A stretch of DNA of 53,757 nt from assembly GCA_004292955.1 (NCBI GenBank), contig RDXX01000063.1, forward strand, positions 1-53,757. Reading direction: 5' to 3'. The DNA is from Oscillatoriales cyanobacterium (GTDB lineage: Bacteria; Cyanobacteriota; Cyanobacteriia; Cyanobacteriales; Microcoleaceae). The first letter of the stretch is position 1. Each line of letters starts with the position of its first letter. Under the pieces are notes generated by a model. That model saw only the letters and a program-made list of their open reading frames with translations, did not search any database and was not told the origin of the DNA. Position numbers and translations under genes: made by a program. Positions 41,155 to 50,382 of this stretch are shown here, piece by piece.

Positions 41155-42264
41155 ATGAATATAAAATGGTCGATAAAAAACTTATTTCGATCGCAGAACT
41201 TCTGGATAATTGTGCTAGTTGTGGCCATCTCTAGGATTGTCTTAAATTCGCAGCTTGACGAGTGGATTGGTGTAGCGCCACCTTCAGCAGCAATCGAACG
41301 TCTCGCCACCGCCACCACCATGACGCGGGAAGCGCAACAAATTTTCTACCGGCAAACTCCAACCATCGAACCCAAGCAAACCTTCTTTAAAATCTGTCAA
41401 ACAAAAGAAAAGGTGAAGGATACCTTAATTATCTTTGGGTGCTATTTCACCAACGGTAAATCGGGCAAAATCGCGATTCAGTCGGTTACAGACGATCGAT
41501 TTCAAGGCGTGATGGAAGTGACAGCAGCCCATGAAATGCTCCATGCCGCTTACACTCGCCTCAGTCCATCGGATCGCGACAAGCTAACACCCCAACTCAA
41601 ACAAGCTGCTTTGCAAATCAAAAACGATCGCTTGTCTAGCATATTGAAGCAATACCAGCAAAAGGATATTGCTTTGTATGTTAACGAATTGCACTCGTAT
41701 CTGGGGACAGAACTCGGCTATCTCGGCGATGTCGAACTCGAACAATACTATCAGCGTTACTTTCGCGATCGCCAACAAGTGGTAAAGTTAGCCGATCTGT
41801 CTCAAGAGATTGTGCGAAAATTAGATGAGAAATCCCAGCAACTCAAACCTGAAATTGAGACCTTAGAAGCAAGTCTCGCACAAACCAAGCAAACAATCAA
41901 AGAGCACAATCTCGAACTCGGATCGAATAAACGCAATCTAGATGCGTTGCAATTGGATTTAATGCGTTTTAAGGAACAAGCTGAAGAATCTTACCGACAG
42001 GGTAACGGCTCTCCAGAAAAGGTGTTTCAGTTTGAACAAAAAAAATCTGATTACAATCAAAAAGTGCAAGAATTTAACGATGGAGTGCGCGAACAGCAGG
42101 AGCGCGTTGCTGCTTTTCAAGAGCAATTCGATATTTACAAGCAGAAAGTGAATGATTACAATGCAATTGCTCGTGAAGAAAAAGCCCTCTTCGACGATCT
42201 CAAAGCTACCCCACCAGTCAAGCTCGAAGCCCCAGCCGGCCATGATTCCCATCTTGCCAAATGA
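41155..42264 (+). CDS. Membrane-anchored HExxH metallopeptidase-like protein with coiled coil
   Basis: 369 residues. One N-terminal transmembrane helix (about 16-32, NFWIIVLVVAISRIVL), a globular domain (45-200), then a long coiled coil (about 205-355) rich in Lys, Glu and Gln. VTAAHEMLHAAYTRLS gives H126-E127-x-x-H130, the zinc-peptidase HExxH motif, with the downstream LYVNELHSYLGTELGYL possibly supplying the third ligand. Predicted to sit outside the cytoplasm. Proteins with this layout occur in Gram-positives and cyanobacteria and are uncharacterised. It follows the RNA-repair gene by 229 bp. Confidence 0.8.
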   Translation: MNIKWSIKNLFRSQNFWIIVLVVAISRIVLNSQLDEWIGVAPPSAAIERLATATTMTREAQQIFYRQTPTIEPKQTFFKICQTKEKVKDTLIIFGCYFTNGKSGKIAIQSVTDDRFQGVMEVTAAHEMLHAAYTRLSPSDRDKLTPQLKQAALQIKNDRLSSILKQYQQKDIALYVNELHSYLGTELGYLGDVELEQYYQRYFRDRQQVVKLADLSQEIVRKLDEKSQQLKPEIETLEASLAQTKQTIKEHNLELGSNKRNLDALQLDLMRFKEQAEESYRQGNGSPEKVFQFEQKKSDYNQKVQEFNDGVREQQERVAAFQEQFDIYKQKVNDYNAIAREEKALFDDLKATPPVKLEAPAGHDSHLAK

Positions 42265-42308
42265 GATCGTGCTCCTTAGGAACGAAAATTTAATAACTTA
42301 CACAAGTT

Positions 42309-42362
42309 TGTGGGATGGGCGTCCCGCCCGTCTTTTCGGGACGGGCGGGACGCCCATCCCAC
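42309..42362. repeat. Dispersed palindrome (TGTGGGATGGGCGTCCCGCC)
   Basis: 54-bp inverted repeat, same family as 32834-32886, 45 bp after the metallopeptidase-like gene. Confidence 0.9.
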
Positions 42363-42372
42363 AAGAACAATA

Positions 42373-42699
42373 ATGCGCTTCAGCGCTCTTTGCTAATCTT
42401 AGGAAAGAGCGCTAAAGCGCAACTACATACCTTGACCTATTGGTAGTTTTATATATCCTATCCTGACAGGAGGGTTTTATTGCAGTCACACAAATTAGGT
42501 ACGTTGTTGCGCTTGGGCGCTCTTTGCAAATATTAGGAAAGAGCGCTGAAGCGCAACTACATACCTTAGCCTATTAGTAGTTGTATATATCCTATCCAGA
42601 AAGGACGGTTTTATTGTAGTCAGACAAATTAGGTACGTAGTTGCGCTTGGGCGCTCTTTACAAATATTAGGAAAGAGCGCTGAAGCGCAACTACATACC
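42373..42699. repeat. Three tandem copies (about 134-bp period) of the GGTACGT...GCGCTT palindrome
   Basis: Hairpin copies at 42373-42431 (left arm shortened), 42498-42566 and 42632-42699. They are separated by near-identical spacers (GACCTATTGGTAGTTTTATA; CCTATTAGTAGTTGTATATA) and a TTTTATTGNAGTC stretch. The period of about 134 bp shows duplication of hairpin plus spacer as a unit. It fills the gap between convergent genes. Confidence 0.9.
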
Positions 42700-42716
42700 T
42701 TGGCCTAAAACTTTTA

Positions 42717-45425
42717 TTATAATACCAACGGAAGTGTCACCACACAAGTTGTACCAATACCAACTTCACTGGTAATCTCAATACTACCTTGATGCAAGTC
42801 AACGCACTTTTTAACCACGATCAATCCCAATCCCGTACCAGGGATAGTTCGGACATTCTTACCTCGGTGAAATGGCTCAAACAACTGCTTTATATCTTCT
42901 GGAAAAATGCCAATTCCTCGATCGCAAACCTGGAGTAGCACCTGATGCAACTGAAACTCTAAACCAAGATGCACATTACCTCCCTTAGGCGAATACTTAA
43001 TCGCATTGGATAATACGTTGGACAGAATCGATCGCAACAATTTTTCATCCAAGCAAACGGGAATTGGATTTCCTTCACAGGTAAAGGTGATGGTATACTG
43101 ACTGCCAGCGCTGAGCCGCATTTCTTCCACAAATTGTTCGCAAAATTTGTCCAAAACCAAAAATTTTGGATTAAATTCTAGTTTCCCAGTTTCGGCGCGA
43201 TTGATGGTTAAAATATCGTCGAGCAATTGCACCATATTCCTTACAGAATCCTGAATTCGGTGCAGGTTTCTCAGTCGCTTTTGGGAGTCATTCCATTCGT
43301 CTGGGCTGTTTTCTAGAATTTGAGCTGCTGCTAAAGCCGTACTGAGTGGAGTGCGAAATTCATGGGATGCCATTGAAAAAAAACGGGTTTTCAGAATACT
43401 CAGTTCTTTTTCGCGCTCCAGGGCTAACCGAATTTCGTCCAGTCGTTTTCGTTCGGTGATGTCACGAGTATTGACGATAATTTGTGTGGTGGCTGCATTG
43501 TTTATAAAAGGCTGGCTAATCGCTTCCAAGGTTCGCCAAGAATTATCTTTGTGCCGATAGCGGAATTCAATGGGACGGTTTAGTTCTGCACTTTGCCAAG
43601 TATTGGTGAGACTTTGATAAGTAGTGGTAAAATCATCTGGGTGAATTGGCTCAAATATTTTTTTCCCCACGAGTTCAGATACTAAATACCCTAAGACTTT
43701 TTCCACAGAAGGACTGACATAGCCGATCGTACCATCTGTATCTAGAATCATAATGATGTCTAGAGCATTTTCAATGAGCGATCGAAACCGTTCTTCGCTA
43801 TGTCGCAGGGCTTGTTCTGCTTGTTTTCGTTCGGTGGTGTCTCGCTGGATGGCGATCCAGTGAGTATACCAACCCGTGCGATCGCCAACAGGAACAATAC
43901 TAAATTCATTCCAATATTCGGAGCCATTTTTCCGATAATTAATCACTTCAACGGTGACAGATTCCCAACGCGAAAGTGCTATCCGAATTTTGTCTAATTC
44001 TGTGCTATCGGTTTTTTTACCCTGCAAAATCCGGGGTGTTTTACCCAAAACTTCTTCTAGGCTATATCCTGTAATCTGGGTAAATGCTTCATTGACATAG
44101 ATGATGCGAAGACCAACTTCATCGATCGCTTCCGCTTCGGTAATTACGACGCCATCATTTGTGTTAACAACAACTGATTGGAGGAGTCGCACCTGTTCTT
44201 CCTGTTGCTTTTGTTCGGTAATGTCGGCAATCACTGCGACAATGCCCTCAATCTGATTCTCACTATTCTTTAAAGGAGCAGCGGAGAAGATAATGTCGAT
44301 CGCACTTCCGTCTTTTTTGTGGCGGCGCAGTTCGACACTATATGTGATTCCTTGCAGGAGATTGCTGCGGAGAGTGGAATAATTTTCTAATGGATCGTCG
44401 ATAAAAATTGGGTTGGGATGGTTGATGACTTCTGCTTCAGTCCAACCAAACATCTGTTCGGCGGCAGGATTCCAAATTTTGACGTACCCTTCTATATCCA
44501 GCGTGAAGATAGCGCGAGGAGAGGCGCTAATCAGGGTTTTTAGGGTGTGGTTGGTGTGGCGCAGTTCTACTTCGGTGCGCTGTCGTTCGCCAATTTCGTC
44601 TCGTAGAGCGACGTTGGCTTCAGCTAATTCTTCGGTACGTTGTTGGACGCGCTGTTCTAGTTCGGCGTTGAGTTGTTGAAGCTGTTGGTATAATTCTGAC
44701 TGTTGAATGGCGATCGCCACCTGCGTCGCTAGTTGCTGCATTAACTCCAATTCCCAGGTTTCCCAGATGCGCGGGCGATCGCACTGGTGAGCAATCAATA
44801 ACCCCCAAAGATAGGGTACAGAAGGATTCCCCTCAACCTGCCGATTTTCTTGGATGATGGGGACAACCAATTTTGCTATGACTCCAAATTGTTGAAGAAA
44901 ATCAGTCAGACAATTTTCGAGATCGGCTTCTTCAAGATTGGCAATGAGGCGGGTTTTCCCCAGAGAATAAGCCTCATGGTACTCGCTGGGAAAGACTTCT
45001 GCTGGGAAGGATTTTCCTAAAATGACGGGGTAAGGGGGTAAAACGGCTTCGTTAATGGCGCTACCCGTTCCGTCTGGCCACAGGCGGTAAATGAGAACGC
45101 GATCGGCTTCCAGAAAGCGTTGCACATCTGCTACCGTGGTTTCTAGCACGTGGTCTAAATCCAGGGATTGTCGGATGTGTTGAGCAATTTGATTGACTAA
45201 CCGTTCGCGATCGGTTTGTTGGCGCAGCACCCCTTCGGCTGTTTGTCGTCGGGCTACTTCCTGTTTGAAGCAGGGGCAAATTACTACCACAACTAAAACG
45301 CCGATCGCAACTAGAAAAATGTTACTTAGCATAGAAAATGGTTGGATAATTCCTATGAAAATCAGGATGCCACCAACAGACAACAACAATGCTACAACCA
45401 TGCTAACCAGTATCAGCCAGATCAA
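42717..45425 (-). CDS. ccaS: Green/red cyanobacteriochrome histidine kinase CcaS
   Basis: 902 residues. Two N-terminal transmembrane helices (about 3-27 and 33-51), a cyanobacteriochrome GAF (80-245), three PAS domains (292-405, 412-535, 540-660), HisKA with H688 (MASHEFRTPLS) and HATPase (NVLSNAIKYSPKGG, GTGLGLIVVKKC). The GAF follows CcaS through RVLIYRLWPDGTGSA, the chromophore Cys C172 in ENCLTDF (CcaS has ICLADF, Cys-Leu rather than Cys-His) and LWGLLIAHQCDRPR. Synechocystis CcaS has one helix and two PAS; this one has one more of each. The TTG start overlaps the cpeR stop (TTGA); ATG 45401 is an alternative. It should autophosphorylate by light colour and signal to CcaR. Confidence 0.92.
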   Translation of the reverse strand: MIWLILVSMVVALLLSVGGILIFIGIIQPFSMLSNIFLVAIGVLVVVVICPCFKQEVARRQTAEGVLRQQTDRERLVNQIAQHIRQSLDLDHVLETTVADVQRFLEADRVLIYRLWPDGTGSAINEAVLPPYPVILGKSFPAEVFPSEYHEAYSLGKTRLIANLEEADLENCLTDFLQQFGVIAKLVVPIIQENRQVEGNPSVPYLWGLLIAHQCDRPRIWETWELELMQQLATQVAIAIQQSELYQQLQQLNAELEQRVQQRTEELAEANVALRDEIGERQRTEVELRHTNHTLKTLISASPRAIFTLDIEGYVKIWNPAAEQMFGWTEAEVINHPNPIFIDDPLENYSTLRSNLLQGITYSVELRRHKKDGSAIDIIFSAAPLKNSENQIEGIVAVIADITEQKQQEEQVRLLQSVVVNTNDGVVITEAEAIDEVGLRIIYVNEAFTQITGYSLEEVLGKTPRILQGKKTDSTELDKIRIALSRWESVTVEVINYRKNGSEYWNEFSIVPVGDRTGWYTHWIAIQRDTTERKQAEQALRHSEERFRSLIENALDIIMILDTDGTIGYVSPSVEKVLGYLVSELVGKKIFEPIHPDDFTTTYQSLTNTWQSAELNRPIEFRYRHKDNSWRTLEAISQPFINNAATTQIIVNTRDITERKRLDEIRLALEREKELSILKTRFFSMASHEFRTPLSTALAAAQILENSPDEWNDSQKRLRNLHRIQDSVRNMVQLLDDILTINRAETGKLEFNPKFLVLDKFCEQFVEEMRLSAGSQYTITFTCEGNPIPVCLDEKLLRSILSNVLSNAIKYSPKGGNVHLGLEFQLHQVLLQVCDRGIGIFPEDIKQLFEPFHRGKNVRTIPGTGLGLIVVKKCVDLHQGSIEITSEVGIGTTCVVTLPLVL

Positions 45426-45727
45426 GAGCTTGGATCGAACCTAGTCTGGAAACTACCATATTTAAACCAGTATTGCTTGAGGTTGTGACAAGGCGTATGC
45501 AAACTGGCTTTGGCACGATATAGAATGACTTGACGGTGATCGCCCATCCAAATTTTGTCGATCGGCTGAACCGAGATTAATGTTCCTCCTAAAGCCGTAA
45601 TCGACTCGGTAAATCGCTCAATAGCGCTATAGTCTATAGTTTCAAAGATGTAAAAATTGCCAGAACAAATTAAATGACGGCTGCGAATCCAGCATTGCAA
45701 CTTTTTTTGGGCTTGTGGTGGCAACAT
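45422..45727 (-). CDS. cpeR: Phycoerythrin regulator CpeR-like protein
   Basis: 101 residues from ATG 45727: MLPPQAQKKLQCWIRSRHLI, then NFYIFETIDYSAIERFTESI, ALGGTLISVQPIDKIWMGD, RQVILYRAKASLHTP and LKQYWFKYGSF. As I recall the CpeR family, it has the same length and these motifs; CpeR activates the phycoerythrin structural operon cpeBA in green light. In Nostoc punctiforme a cpeR gene is part of the CcaR-controlled operon cpeC-cpcG2-cpeR1, and the position here is equivalent. It overlaps the ccaS start by four bases. The name rests on memory of the family plus context. Confidence 0.8.
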   Translation of the reverse strand: MLPPQAQKKLQCWIRSRHLICSGNFYIFETIDYSAIERFTESITALGGTLISVQPIDKIWMGDHRQVILYRAKASLHTPCHNLKQYWFKYGSFQTRFDPSS

Positions 45728-46284
45728 TCTAATATGATTGAGTATCAATACTTCGGACAGTTTTAGGTGCTAATCGAGTACATGAAACCTAGGCTGGATC
45801 TATTGTGAACTATTTTTTCCAAGTTTGTTTTTAATGGCAACGCAGAAAAAAAATTAAAAATTGCAGGGCTGGTACTGTCCAACTTACAGAGGCTTTAAAC
45901 AAACTGTCTTAAGTATTGGAGTATAGAGAATCATGGCCGATCGAAAAAACGTGATGAGGATTTCAAATTAAATTTCTCCAGCTAGTTTATCAATAGAGTT
46001 GGCATTCTCCAGAATTGGGCATCCTCCAATTCTGGAGATGTTTACGGCTCTCAAGATGAGGAAATACCAGTTATCCCAAATTATACAGTAACAACAGTAG
46101 GTTGATTGTAGAATATCGACCCAAAGATGTAGATTGTACAATTATTTTGACAAACTGATATAATCTCAATTTCTATCCAATTGTTGCTAGAAATTTAGAG
46201 ATAGCTGAATCTAATTAGAGAAGCCAGAAAAACCCTCTAAATATGACTTAAATCCATCTATTAAACTTCTTGTTTTTGTTGGAT
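45728..46284. other. Gap between linker and cpeR, with an internal hairpin
   Basis: 557 AT-rich bases with no gene. CTCCAGAATTGG (46007-46018) and CCAATTCTGGAG (46026-46037) form a 12-bp hairpin without a U-tract, possibly a transcript-stabilising or processing element between the linker and cpeR. No second G-box was found here. Confidence 0.5.
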
Positions 46285-47037
46285 TTAGAGAATCTCAGTG
46301 ATGCTGACAATTTTGCCAGAGGTGCGATTGATCCGCTGAATTTGCGGACTCATATTGTCTCCTGCCACAATGTATGTCGTGTTACTGAGGCGCCGAGGTC
46401 GATCGAACTTAGACCCTGTTACCACAATTTTGAACATTTTTTCGGTTGCGACATAAGCGCCTCCTCGACTGGTTGAGGGCTTGATGACGTTAGCGCTGTT
46501 GGTAGCAACGGCGTAGACTAACTGAGAAGCTTTGACGGCACTGTCGATTTGGGCGAAACCCCGATCGAGCAGCGACATCCGATTGTAACCTAGTTGCTTG
46601 GTATTTGCTTCGCTGCTTCTGCCTCGGTAGTAGGGAACAACGTTTTCACCAAAAGCGGTTTGATACTCGTCGCTGTCGATATAGGAGTCAATTTCGGCAC
46701 CGTAGCCTTGCTCAACACAGCGGATAATGTGTTCAGAAATTTCTGTTTGATCTTGTGGTGCACGACCTAGCAGGTGCAGGAAATTGAGTTCTACAAATCG
46801 ATAGGGAGCGCACTTTTGAAAATAGCGAGTGCTATAAAAATCAGATTTAGCAACCAATCGGACAAATTCACGCACGGAGATGCTGCGATCGCACAATTGA
46901 GATTCCGCAGTTACCAAGCGCTCGCTTTCCATCACGTGGGGATTGCCCAAAACCTGCTTGTAGACGGCGCGAATCACAGCTTGCACCTCATCTACACCGC
47001 TGGTTGGCCACAGTTCACATTTTGTCGAATCTGCCAT
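46285..47037 (-). CDS. Phycobilisome rod linker, CpeD/CpeE-like
   Basis: 250 residues: an N-terminal Pfam PBS_linker_poly domain (about 15-150; VIRAVYKQVLGNPHVMESER, VREFVRLVAKSDFY, FVELNFLHLLGRAP, EIDSYIDSDEYQTAFGENVVPYYRG) and a C-terminal CpcD domain (about 200-250; KIVVTGSKFDRPRRLSNTTYIV, RINRTSGKIVSITE). Such linkers thread phycoerythrin hexamers into rods. The short N-terminus and CpcD tail fit CpeD/CpeE rather than CpcG, which has a different C-terminus. AAGGAG lies 11 bases before the ATG. Second gene of the G-box-headed group. Confidence 0.88.
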   Translation of the reverse strand: MADSTKCELWPTSGVDEVQAVIRAVYKQVLGNPHVMESERLVTAESQLCDRSISVREFVRLVAKSDFYSTRYFQKCAPYRFVELNFLHLLGRAPQDQTEISEHIIRCVEQGYGAEIDSYIDSDEYQTAFGENVVPYYRGRSSEANTKQLGYNRMSLLDRGFAQIDSAVKASQLVYAVATNSANVIKPSTSRGGAYVATEKMFKIVVTGSKFDRPRRLSNTTYIVAGDNMSPQIQRINRTSGKIVSITEIL

Positions 47038-47098
47038 TGCAATTAATCTCCTTTACAGATAATAGTTGGTAGTAGCTGAAATCTTGCACCACTGTCAA

Positions 47099-47161
47099 TA
47101 ACAGGCAAGATGCCTGTTCCACAAAGAGTGGATTTCTTGTGGAACAGGCATCTTGCCTGTT
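47099..47161. repeat. Dispersed palindrome (AACAGGCAAGATGCCTGTTCC) between linker genes
   Basis: 63-bp inverted repeat, same family as those embedded in nadE. It lies between the two linker genes, where it could shape relative mRNA levels. TCTAAAA heptamers follow at 47322-47355. Confidence 0.9.
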
Positions 47162-47371
47162 CGTAAAATGTTAATTGAGAATGGTTCAATATGTCAGTAA
47201 TACACCGCTTATATCAATTCCAGTTGTACCGGAATGATTGTTGATTTTTGATAATTGATTGTTGATTGTTGATTGAAGCAAAGCTCCGAATTCTCATTAC
47301 AAGCCCCGAATAATTCTTCAATCTAAAATCTAAAATCTAAAATCTAAAATCTAAAATTGATCGACTTTCAA

Positions 47372-48232
47372 CTAGACAGGGGTGATACTAGCGATCGTCC
47401 CACCTTGTTTGTGAATCCGTTGATAGGTTTCGGATAGCTCGTTAAACGACACCAGGTAAACTTGGTTGCTGCGGCGAAACTTGGAAATCCGATTCACCAC
47501 ATTGGCGCGATAGCCGGTAACTTCAATGCGATAGACTTTTCCGTTTTCATCCGATCCAGCGCCATGACGAGTCCGAGCGCTACCGGATGGATTGCGGAAT
47601 GTCGATCCGCTGCTGGCTGGAGAAATTACGGCGGTTGGCGTGCCCTGAATTACTAGGGAATTCAAACGCGGACTCTTACCAGCCAGATTTCCCTTCAAGC
47701 TGCTGCTACAAGCACCTCGCACCAACTCGAAGGTATGGGTAAACTGCACCATGCTTTGACAAGCTTCGGTTTTGTATCCCCGGATGTAGGGAACAATGTC
47801 ATCTCCAAAAGTATTCTGGTATTCATCGCTATCGAGATAAGAATCGATCTCAGCCTCAAAGCCCTTGGTATCCAGAATGGTACTTTTGCTCCGCATTTCT
47901 TCGAGATCCAGCGGAGGGCGACCAAGTAGATGTCTGAAGTTGAGTTCGATCGCCCGATAGCGAGCACAACTATCGAAAAATCGCGATCGATACAAGTCAG
48001 ACTTTGCAACCCGACGCACAAACTCCCGTACCGTCAGTTCATCGCGTTTAAACTGCGACTCACAAACGGTGAGGCGTTCGCTCTCCATGACGTAGGCATT
48101 TCCCAAAACTTGTCGGTATACTGCCTGAATGATGGTTTCAAGGTCTTCATTGGAGTTACCTGTAACCCGCTCTATTGGTGGGGTTTCATCAAACAGGCTC
48201 ACTCCCAATCTTGAAGCTGGTCCAAAAGCCAT
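47372..48232 (-). CDS. cpeC: Phycoerythrin-associated rod linker CpeC-like
   Basis: 286 residues. MAFGPASRLGVSLFDETPPI is the N-terminus I recall for CpeC-type linkers. PBS_linker_poly (about 30-165) has AVYRQVLGNAYVMESERL, VREFVRRVAKSDLYRSRFF, AIELNFRHLLGRPPLDLEEM and EIDSYLDSDEYQNTFGDDIV; a Ser/Thr-rich hinge (185-230) follows; the CpcD domain (230-286) ends YQRIHKQGGTIASITPV. It attaches the first phycoerythrin hexamer to phycocyanin in the rod. Two CcaR-type G-boxes lie 108 bp upstream, so expression should rise in green light. Confidence 0.85.
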   Translation of the reverse strand: MAFGPASRLGVSLFDETPPIERVTGNSNEDLETIIQAVYRQVLGNAYVMESERLTVCESQFKRDELTVREFVRRVAKSDLYRSRFFDSCARYRAIELNFRHLLGRPPLDLEEMRSKSTILDTKGFEAEIDSYLDSDEYQNTFGDDIVPYIRGYKTEACQSMVQFTHTFELVRGACSSSLKGNLAGKSPRLNSLVIQGTPTAVISPASSGSTFRNPSGSARTRHGAGSDENGKVYRIEVTGYRANVVNRISKFRRSNQVYLVSFNELSETYQRIHKQGGTIASITPV

Positions 48233-48311
48233 TTAACACTAATCTCCCAAATTAACTATCAAGTGGGTGGGAGAATTGACCCCATCCAAGTGCCGATCCC
48301 ACCTACAATTA

Positions 48312-48317
48312 CATATA
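48312..48317 (-). promoter_or_regulatory. Possible -10 element of the cpeC operon
   Basis: On the minus strand, TATATG within TGTTATATGTAAT lies 22 bases after the proximal G-box, a plausible distance for an activator bound near -35. Confidence 0.45.
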
Positions 48318-48339
48318 ACAAGTAAAGAAATGAGTCAGA

Positions 48340-48361
48340 AAATGGTAAAGAAATCGGAAAG
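48340..48361 (-). promoter_or_regulatory. Two contiguous G-boxes, predicted CcaR binding site
   Basis: On the minus strand, CTTTCCGATTT (48351-48361) is followed directly by CTTTACCATTT (48340-48350). Both fit the published G-box consensus CTTTNCNATTT recognised by CcaR. The direct-repeat arrangement with an 11-bp period suits head-to-tail binding by an OmpR-type dimer. It lies between cpeC and ccaR, facing cpeC. Confidence 0.85.
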
Positions 48362-48626
48362 ATTCTCAATAAGTAATAAATCGTGATTTTTGGCAATATT
48401 TGTTAAGAAAGCTTTGGCCAATGGTTTCTGAGCTTCCCTTGGGTCAAAACTTGTTGACATCTCGATCGCAAATCGGTAAAATTTGGGGCCCAAATGCGAA
48501 TAAGATGTTGAGGAGCCAGCATGGCGATCGCCCTAGCCCTATTGGTATTAGAGCGCTCTGGTTCGCTAACTCAATCTTGTCTAAAAGTCAATAAGTGGCT
48601 TTGTACTTTCCCCCAGCCTCTTGATT

Positions 48627-49352
48627 ATGAGGATTCTCTTGGTTGAAGACGATCTGCGCCTTGCAGAAACGTTGGCAGAAGCCTTGACAGACCAGCGCTA
48701 TGTTGTTGATATAGTTACCGATGGGGAATCTGGATGGCATCAAGCAAAGATGCTCAACTATGATTTGCTGCTGCTAGATTTGATGTTACCAGAACTTGAT
48801 GGAATTAGTCTCTGCCATCGATTGCGATCGCACGGCTATACTATGCCTGTCCTGATGATCACAGCCCGTGACACCCTCAGTGATGAAATTAATGGGCTTG
48901 ATGCTGGGGCTGATGATTATGTAGTCAAACCCGTGGACTTGCAAAAACTATTTGCTCGGATTCGAGCCTTATTGCGTCGAGGTAGTAGCACTTCTGGGCC
49001 GATTTTAGAATGGGAAGAAATTCGCCTCAACCCCAGTACCTATGAAGTTAGCTATAGATACACCCCACTCCATCTCACGCCCAAAGAATACGCGCTTCTG
49101 GAACTTCTGTTGCGAAATGGTCGCCGTGTTCTCAGTCGAAGTGTCATGATCGAACACGTCTGGTCGTTGGAATCTCCTCCAGAAGAAAATACTGTCAAGG
49201 TTCACATCAGAGGTTTGCGTCAAAAACTCAAAGCTGCGGGAGCTGCTGAAGATTTAATTGAGACAGTTCACAGTATGGGCTATCGCCTGAAGCAATCAGA
49301 TTCCCCTGTAAATGCGGTCAGTAACTCTAGGCTCAAGCCACTGAGCTTGTAA
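48627..49352 (+). CDS. ccaR: OmpR-family response regulator CcaR
   Basis: 241 residues from ATG 48627 (MRILLVEDDLRLAETLAEAL; a TTG six bases earlier is less likely). The receiver has the phospho-Asp of LLLLDLMLPELDG at about 51 and K of DDYVVKPVDL; the wHTH C-terminal domain reads LHLTPKEYALLELLLRNGRRVLSRS, WSLESPPEENTVKVHIRGLR and ETVHSMGYRL. As I recall Synechocystis CcaR, it is close along its whole length, and ccaS and G-boxes are adjacent. Predicted to activate the divergent cpeC operon when phosphorylated under green light. Confidence 0.92.
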   Translation: MRILLVEDDLRLAETLAEALTDQRYVVDIVTDGESGWHQAKMLNYDLLLLDLMLPELDGISLCHRLRSHGYTMPVLMITARDTLSDEINGLDAGADDYVVKPVDLQKLFARIRALLRRGSSTSGPILEWEEIRLNPSTYEVSYRYTPLHLTPKEYALLELLLRNGRRVLSRSVMIEHVWSLESPPEENTVKVHIRGLRQKLKAAGAAEDLIETVHSMGYRLKQSDSPVNAVSNSRLKPLSL

Positions 49353-49639
49353 GAAATTGCCACCTATACTGATACAGCCTATTCCAGATTCATGAAGTAC
49401 AGTAGCAGATATATTGTGTGCTGTTAATTTGTAGGGTGCGTCGCTCCGATATCTTGGATAATTTGCTGATTGACTGGTGGCGACGCACCTTACTTACGAC
49501 AAGATTGTGTGTACCACATCTACATAGAATATGCTTTATTATTTCGGGTTGATTCGTCTTTGTATTTCATCTTCCTTCTTTCTTCCTTCTTGGTTCTTAC
49601 TGCTGTCATACTTCGATTTTTACCCGATATTCTTAAAGT
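49353..49639. repeat. Gap with an inverted repeat (GGGTGCGTCGC / GCGACGCACC)
   Basis: Holds a long-loop inverted repeat at about 49434-49492 between convergent genes; nothing else recognised. Confidence 0.6.
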
Positions 49640-50158
49640 TTAGACTGCCGATTTTGCGAGCAAGTATTTAGCCCGATCGACCTCTTGTCCGCTGCCTTCT
49701 ACGATTAGTAAAACACTGCCCTGAGAAATCTGCTGCTGATAGGCTTTAGCTTGCTCTGAAGTCAGCCCCAATCCAATTAAAGCTCCCATCAATCCACCCG
49801 CAGCCGTGCCAATTCCGCCACTCAACAGCGTAAAGCCGATCGCCCCAGACAGCAATACTTGACCCACACCGGGAAGGGCAAGGAGTCCCACTCCTAACAG
49901 TAGCCCGGTGGCACCCCCCACCAAATTGCCCAGAAACATTCCTTTTTTCAGACCAGTTGCAGTGCCTGCGATCGCTCCAAACGACTCTGAGGGAAGGTTT
50001 AAAGAATTTTGCTGTTCCTCGCACCTTTGCCCCAGCAAGAACACCTGCGCTAGCGGAAAGCCTGAAAACACCAGACAATCCAGAGCCTGTCCTGCGTCTT
50101 CACGGCTAGAAAAGGTTCCGAGGACTTGTCGCTGCTGGCTCAAAATCGTATTAAACAT
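49640..50158 (-). CDS. Glycine-zipper protein, general stress protein 17M-like
   Basis: 172 residues. The N-terminal part (RQVLGTFSSREDAGQALDCL, AQVFLLG) and C-terminal part (SVLLIVEGSGQEVDRAKYLL) form a split ferredoxin-like domain similar to YflT/general stress protein 17M folds. Between them lies a long Gly/Ala hydrophobic region (about 65-135; GLLLGVGLLALPGVGQVLL, SGGIGTAAGGLMGALIGLGL) with GxxxG repeats, which may insert in membranes. This layout is common in cyanobacteria and of unknown function. Single gene. Confidence 0.8.
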   Translation of the reverse strand: MFNTILSQQRQVLGTFSSREDAGQALDCLVFSGFPLAQVFLLGQRCEEQQNSLNLPSESFGAIAGTATGLKKGMFLGNLVGGATGLLLGVGLLALPGVGQVLLSGAIGFTLLSGGIGTAAGGLMGALIGLGLTSEQAKAYQQQISQGSVLLIVEGSGQEVDRAKYLLAKSAV

Positions 50159-50295
50159 GGTTTATTTCTGATAAATTAATTATTTTCTGTATCTTTAACT
50201 ACTATTTAACACATTTTTTGAAAAAGCAAGCATGAAAAAAGCTGATTGTCAGCAAAAGTTGACAAAAAAGAGATCGTGGCTGAACTTCAACCCGC

Positions 50296-50357
50296 GATCT
50301 CTTAGTCTGCGGAGGCAGACTTCGTATGACAAGAAGCGGTTTCAACCGCCGAATCAT
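50296..50357. repeat. Dispersed repeat (AGTCTGCGGAGGCAGACTTC...GCGGTTTCAACCGCC)
   Basis: Two nested small palindromes, TCTGCGGAGGCAGA and GCGGTTTCAACCGC, of the same family as the 12-bp array at 13012-13265. Confidence 0.85.
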
Positions 50358-50382
50358 TCCAAATGATGCCGAATCATGCTAA

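Noticed and set aside
46285..47037. Calling the second linker CpcG2, as in the Nostoc CcaR operon
   Set aside because: It ends in a CpcD domain and has the short CpeD/E-like N-terminus; CpcG2 instead has a hydrophobic C-terminal segment.
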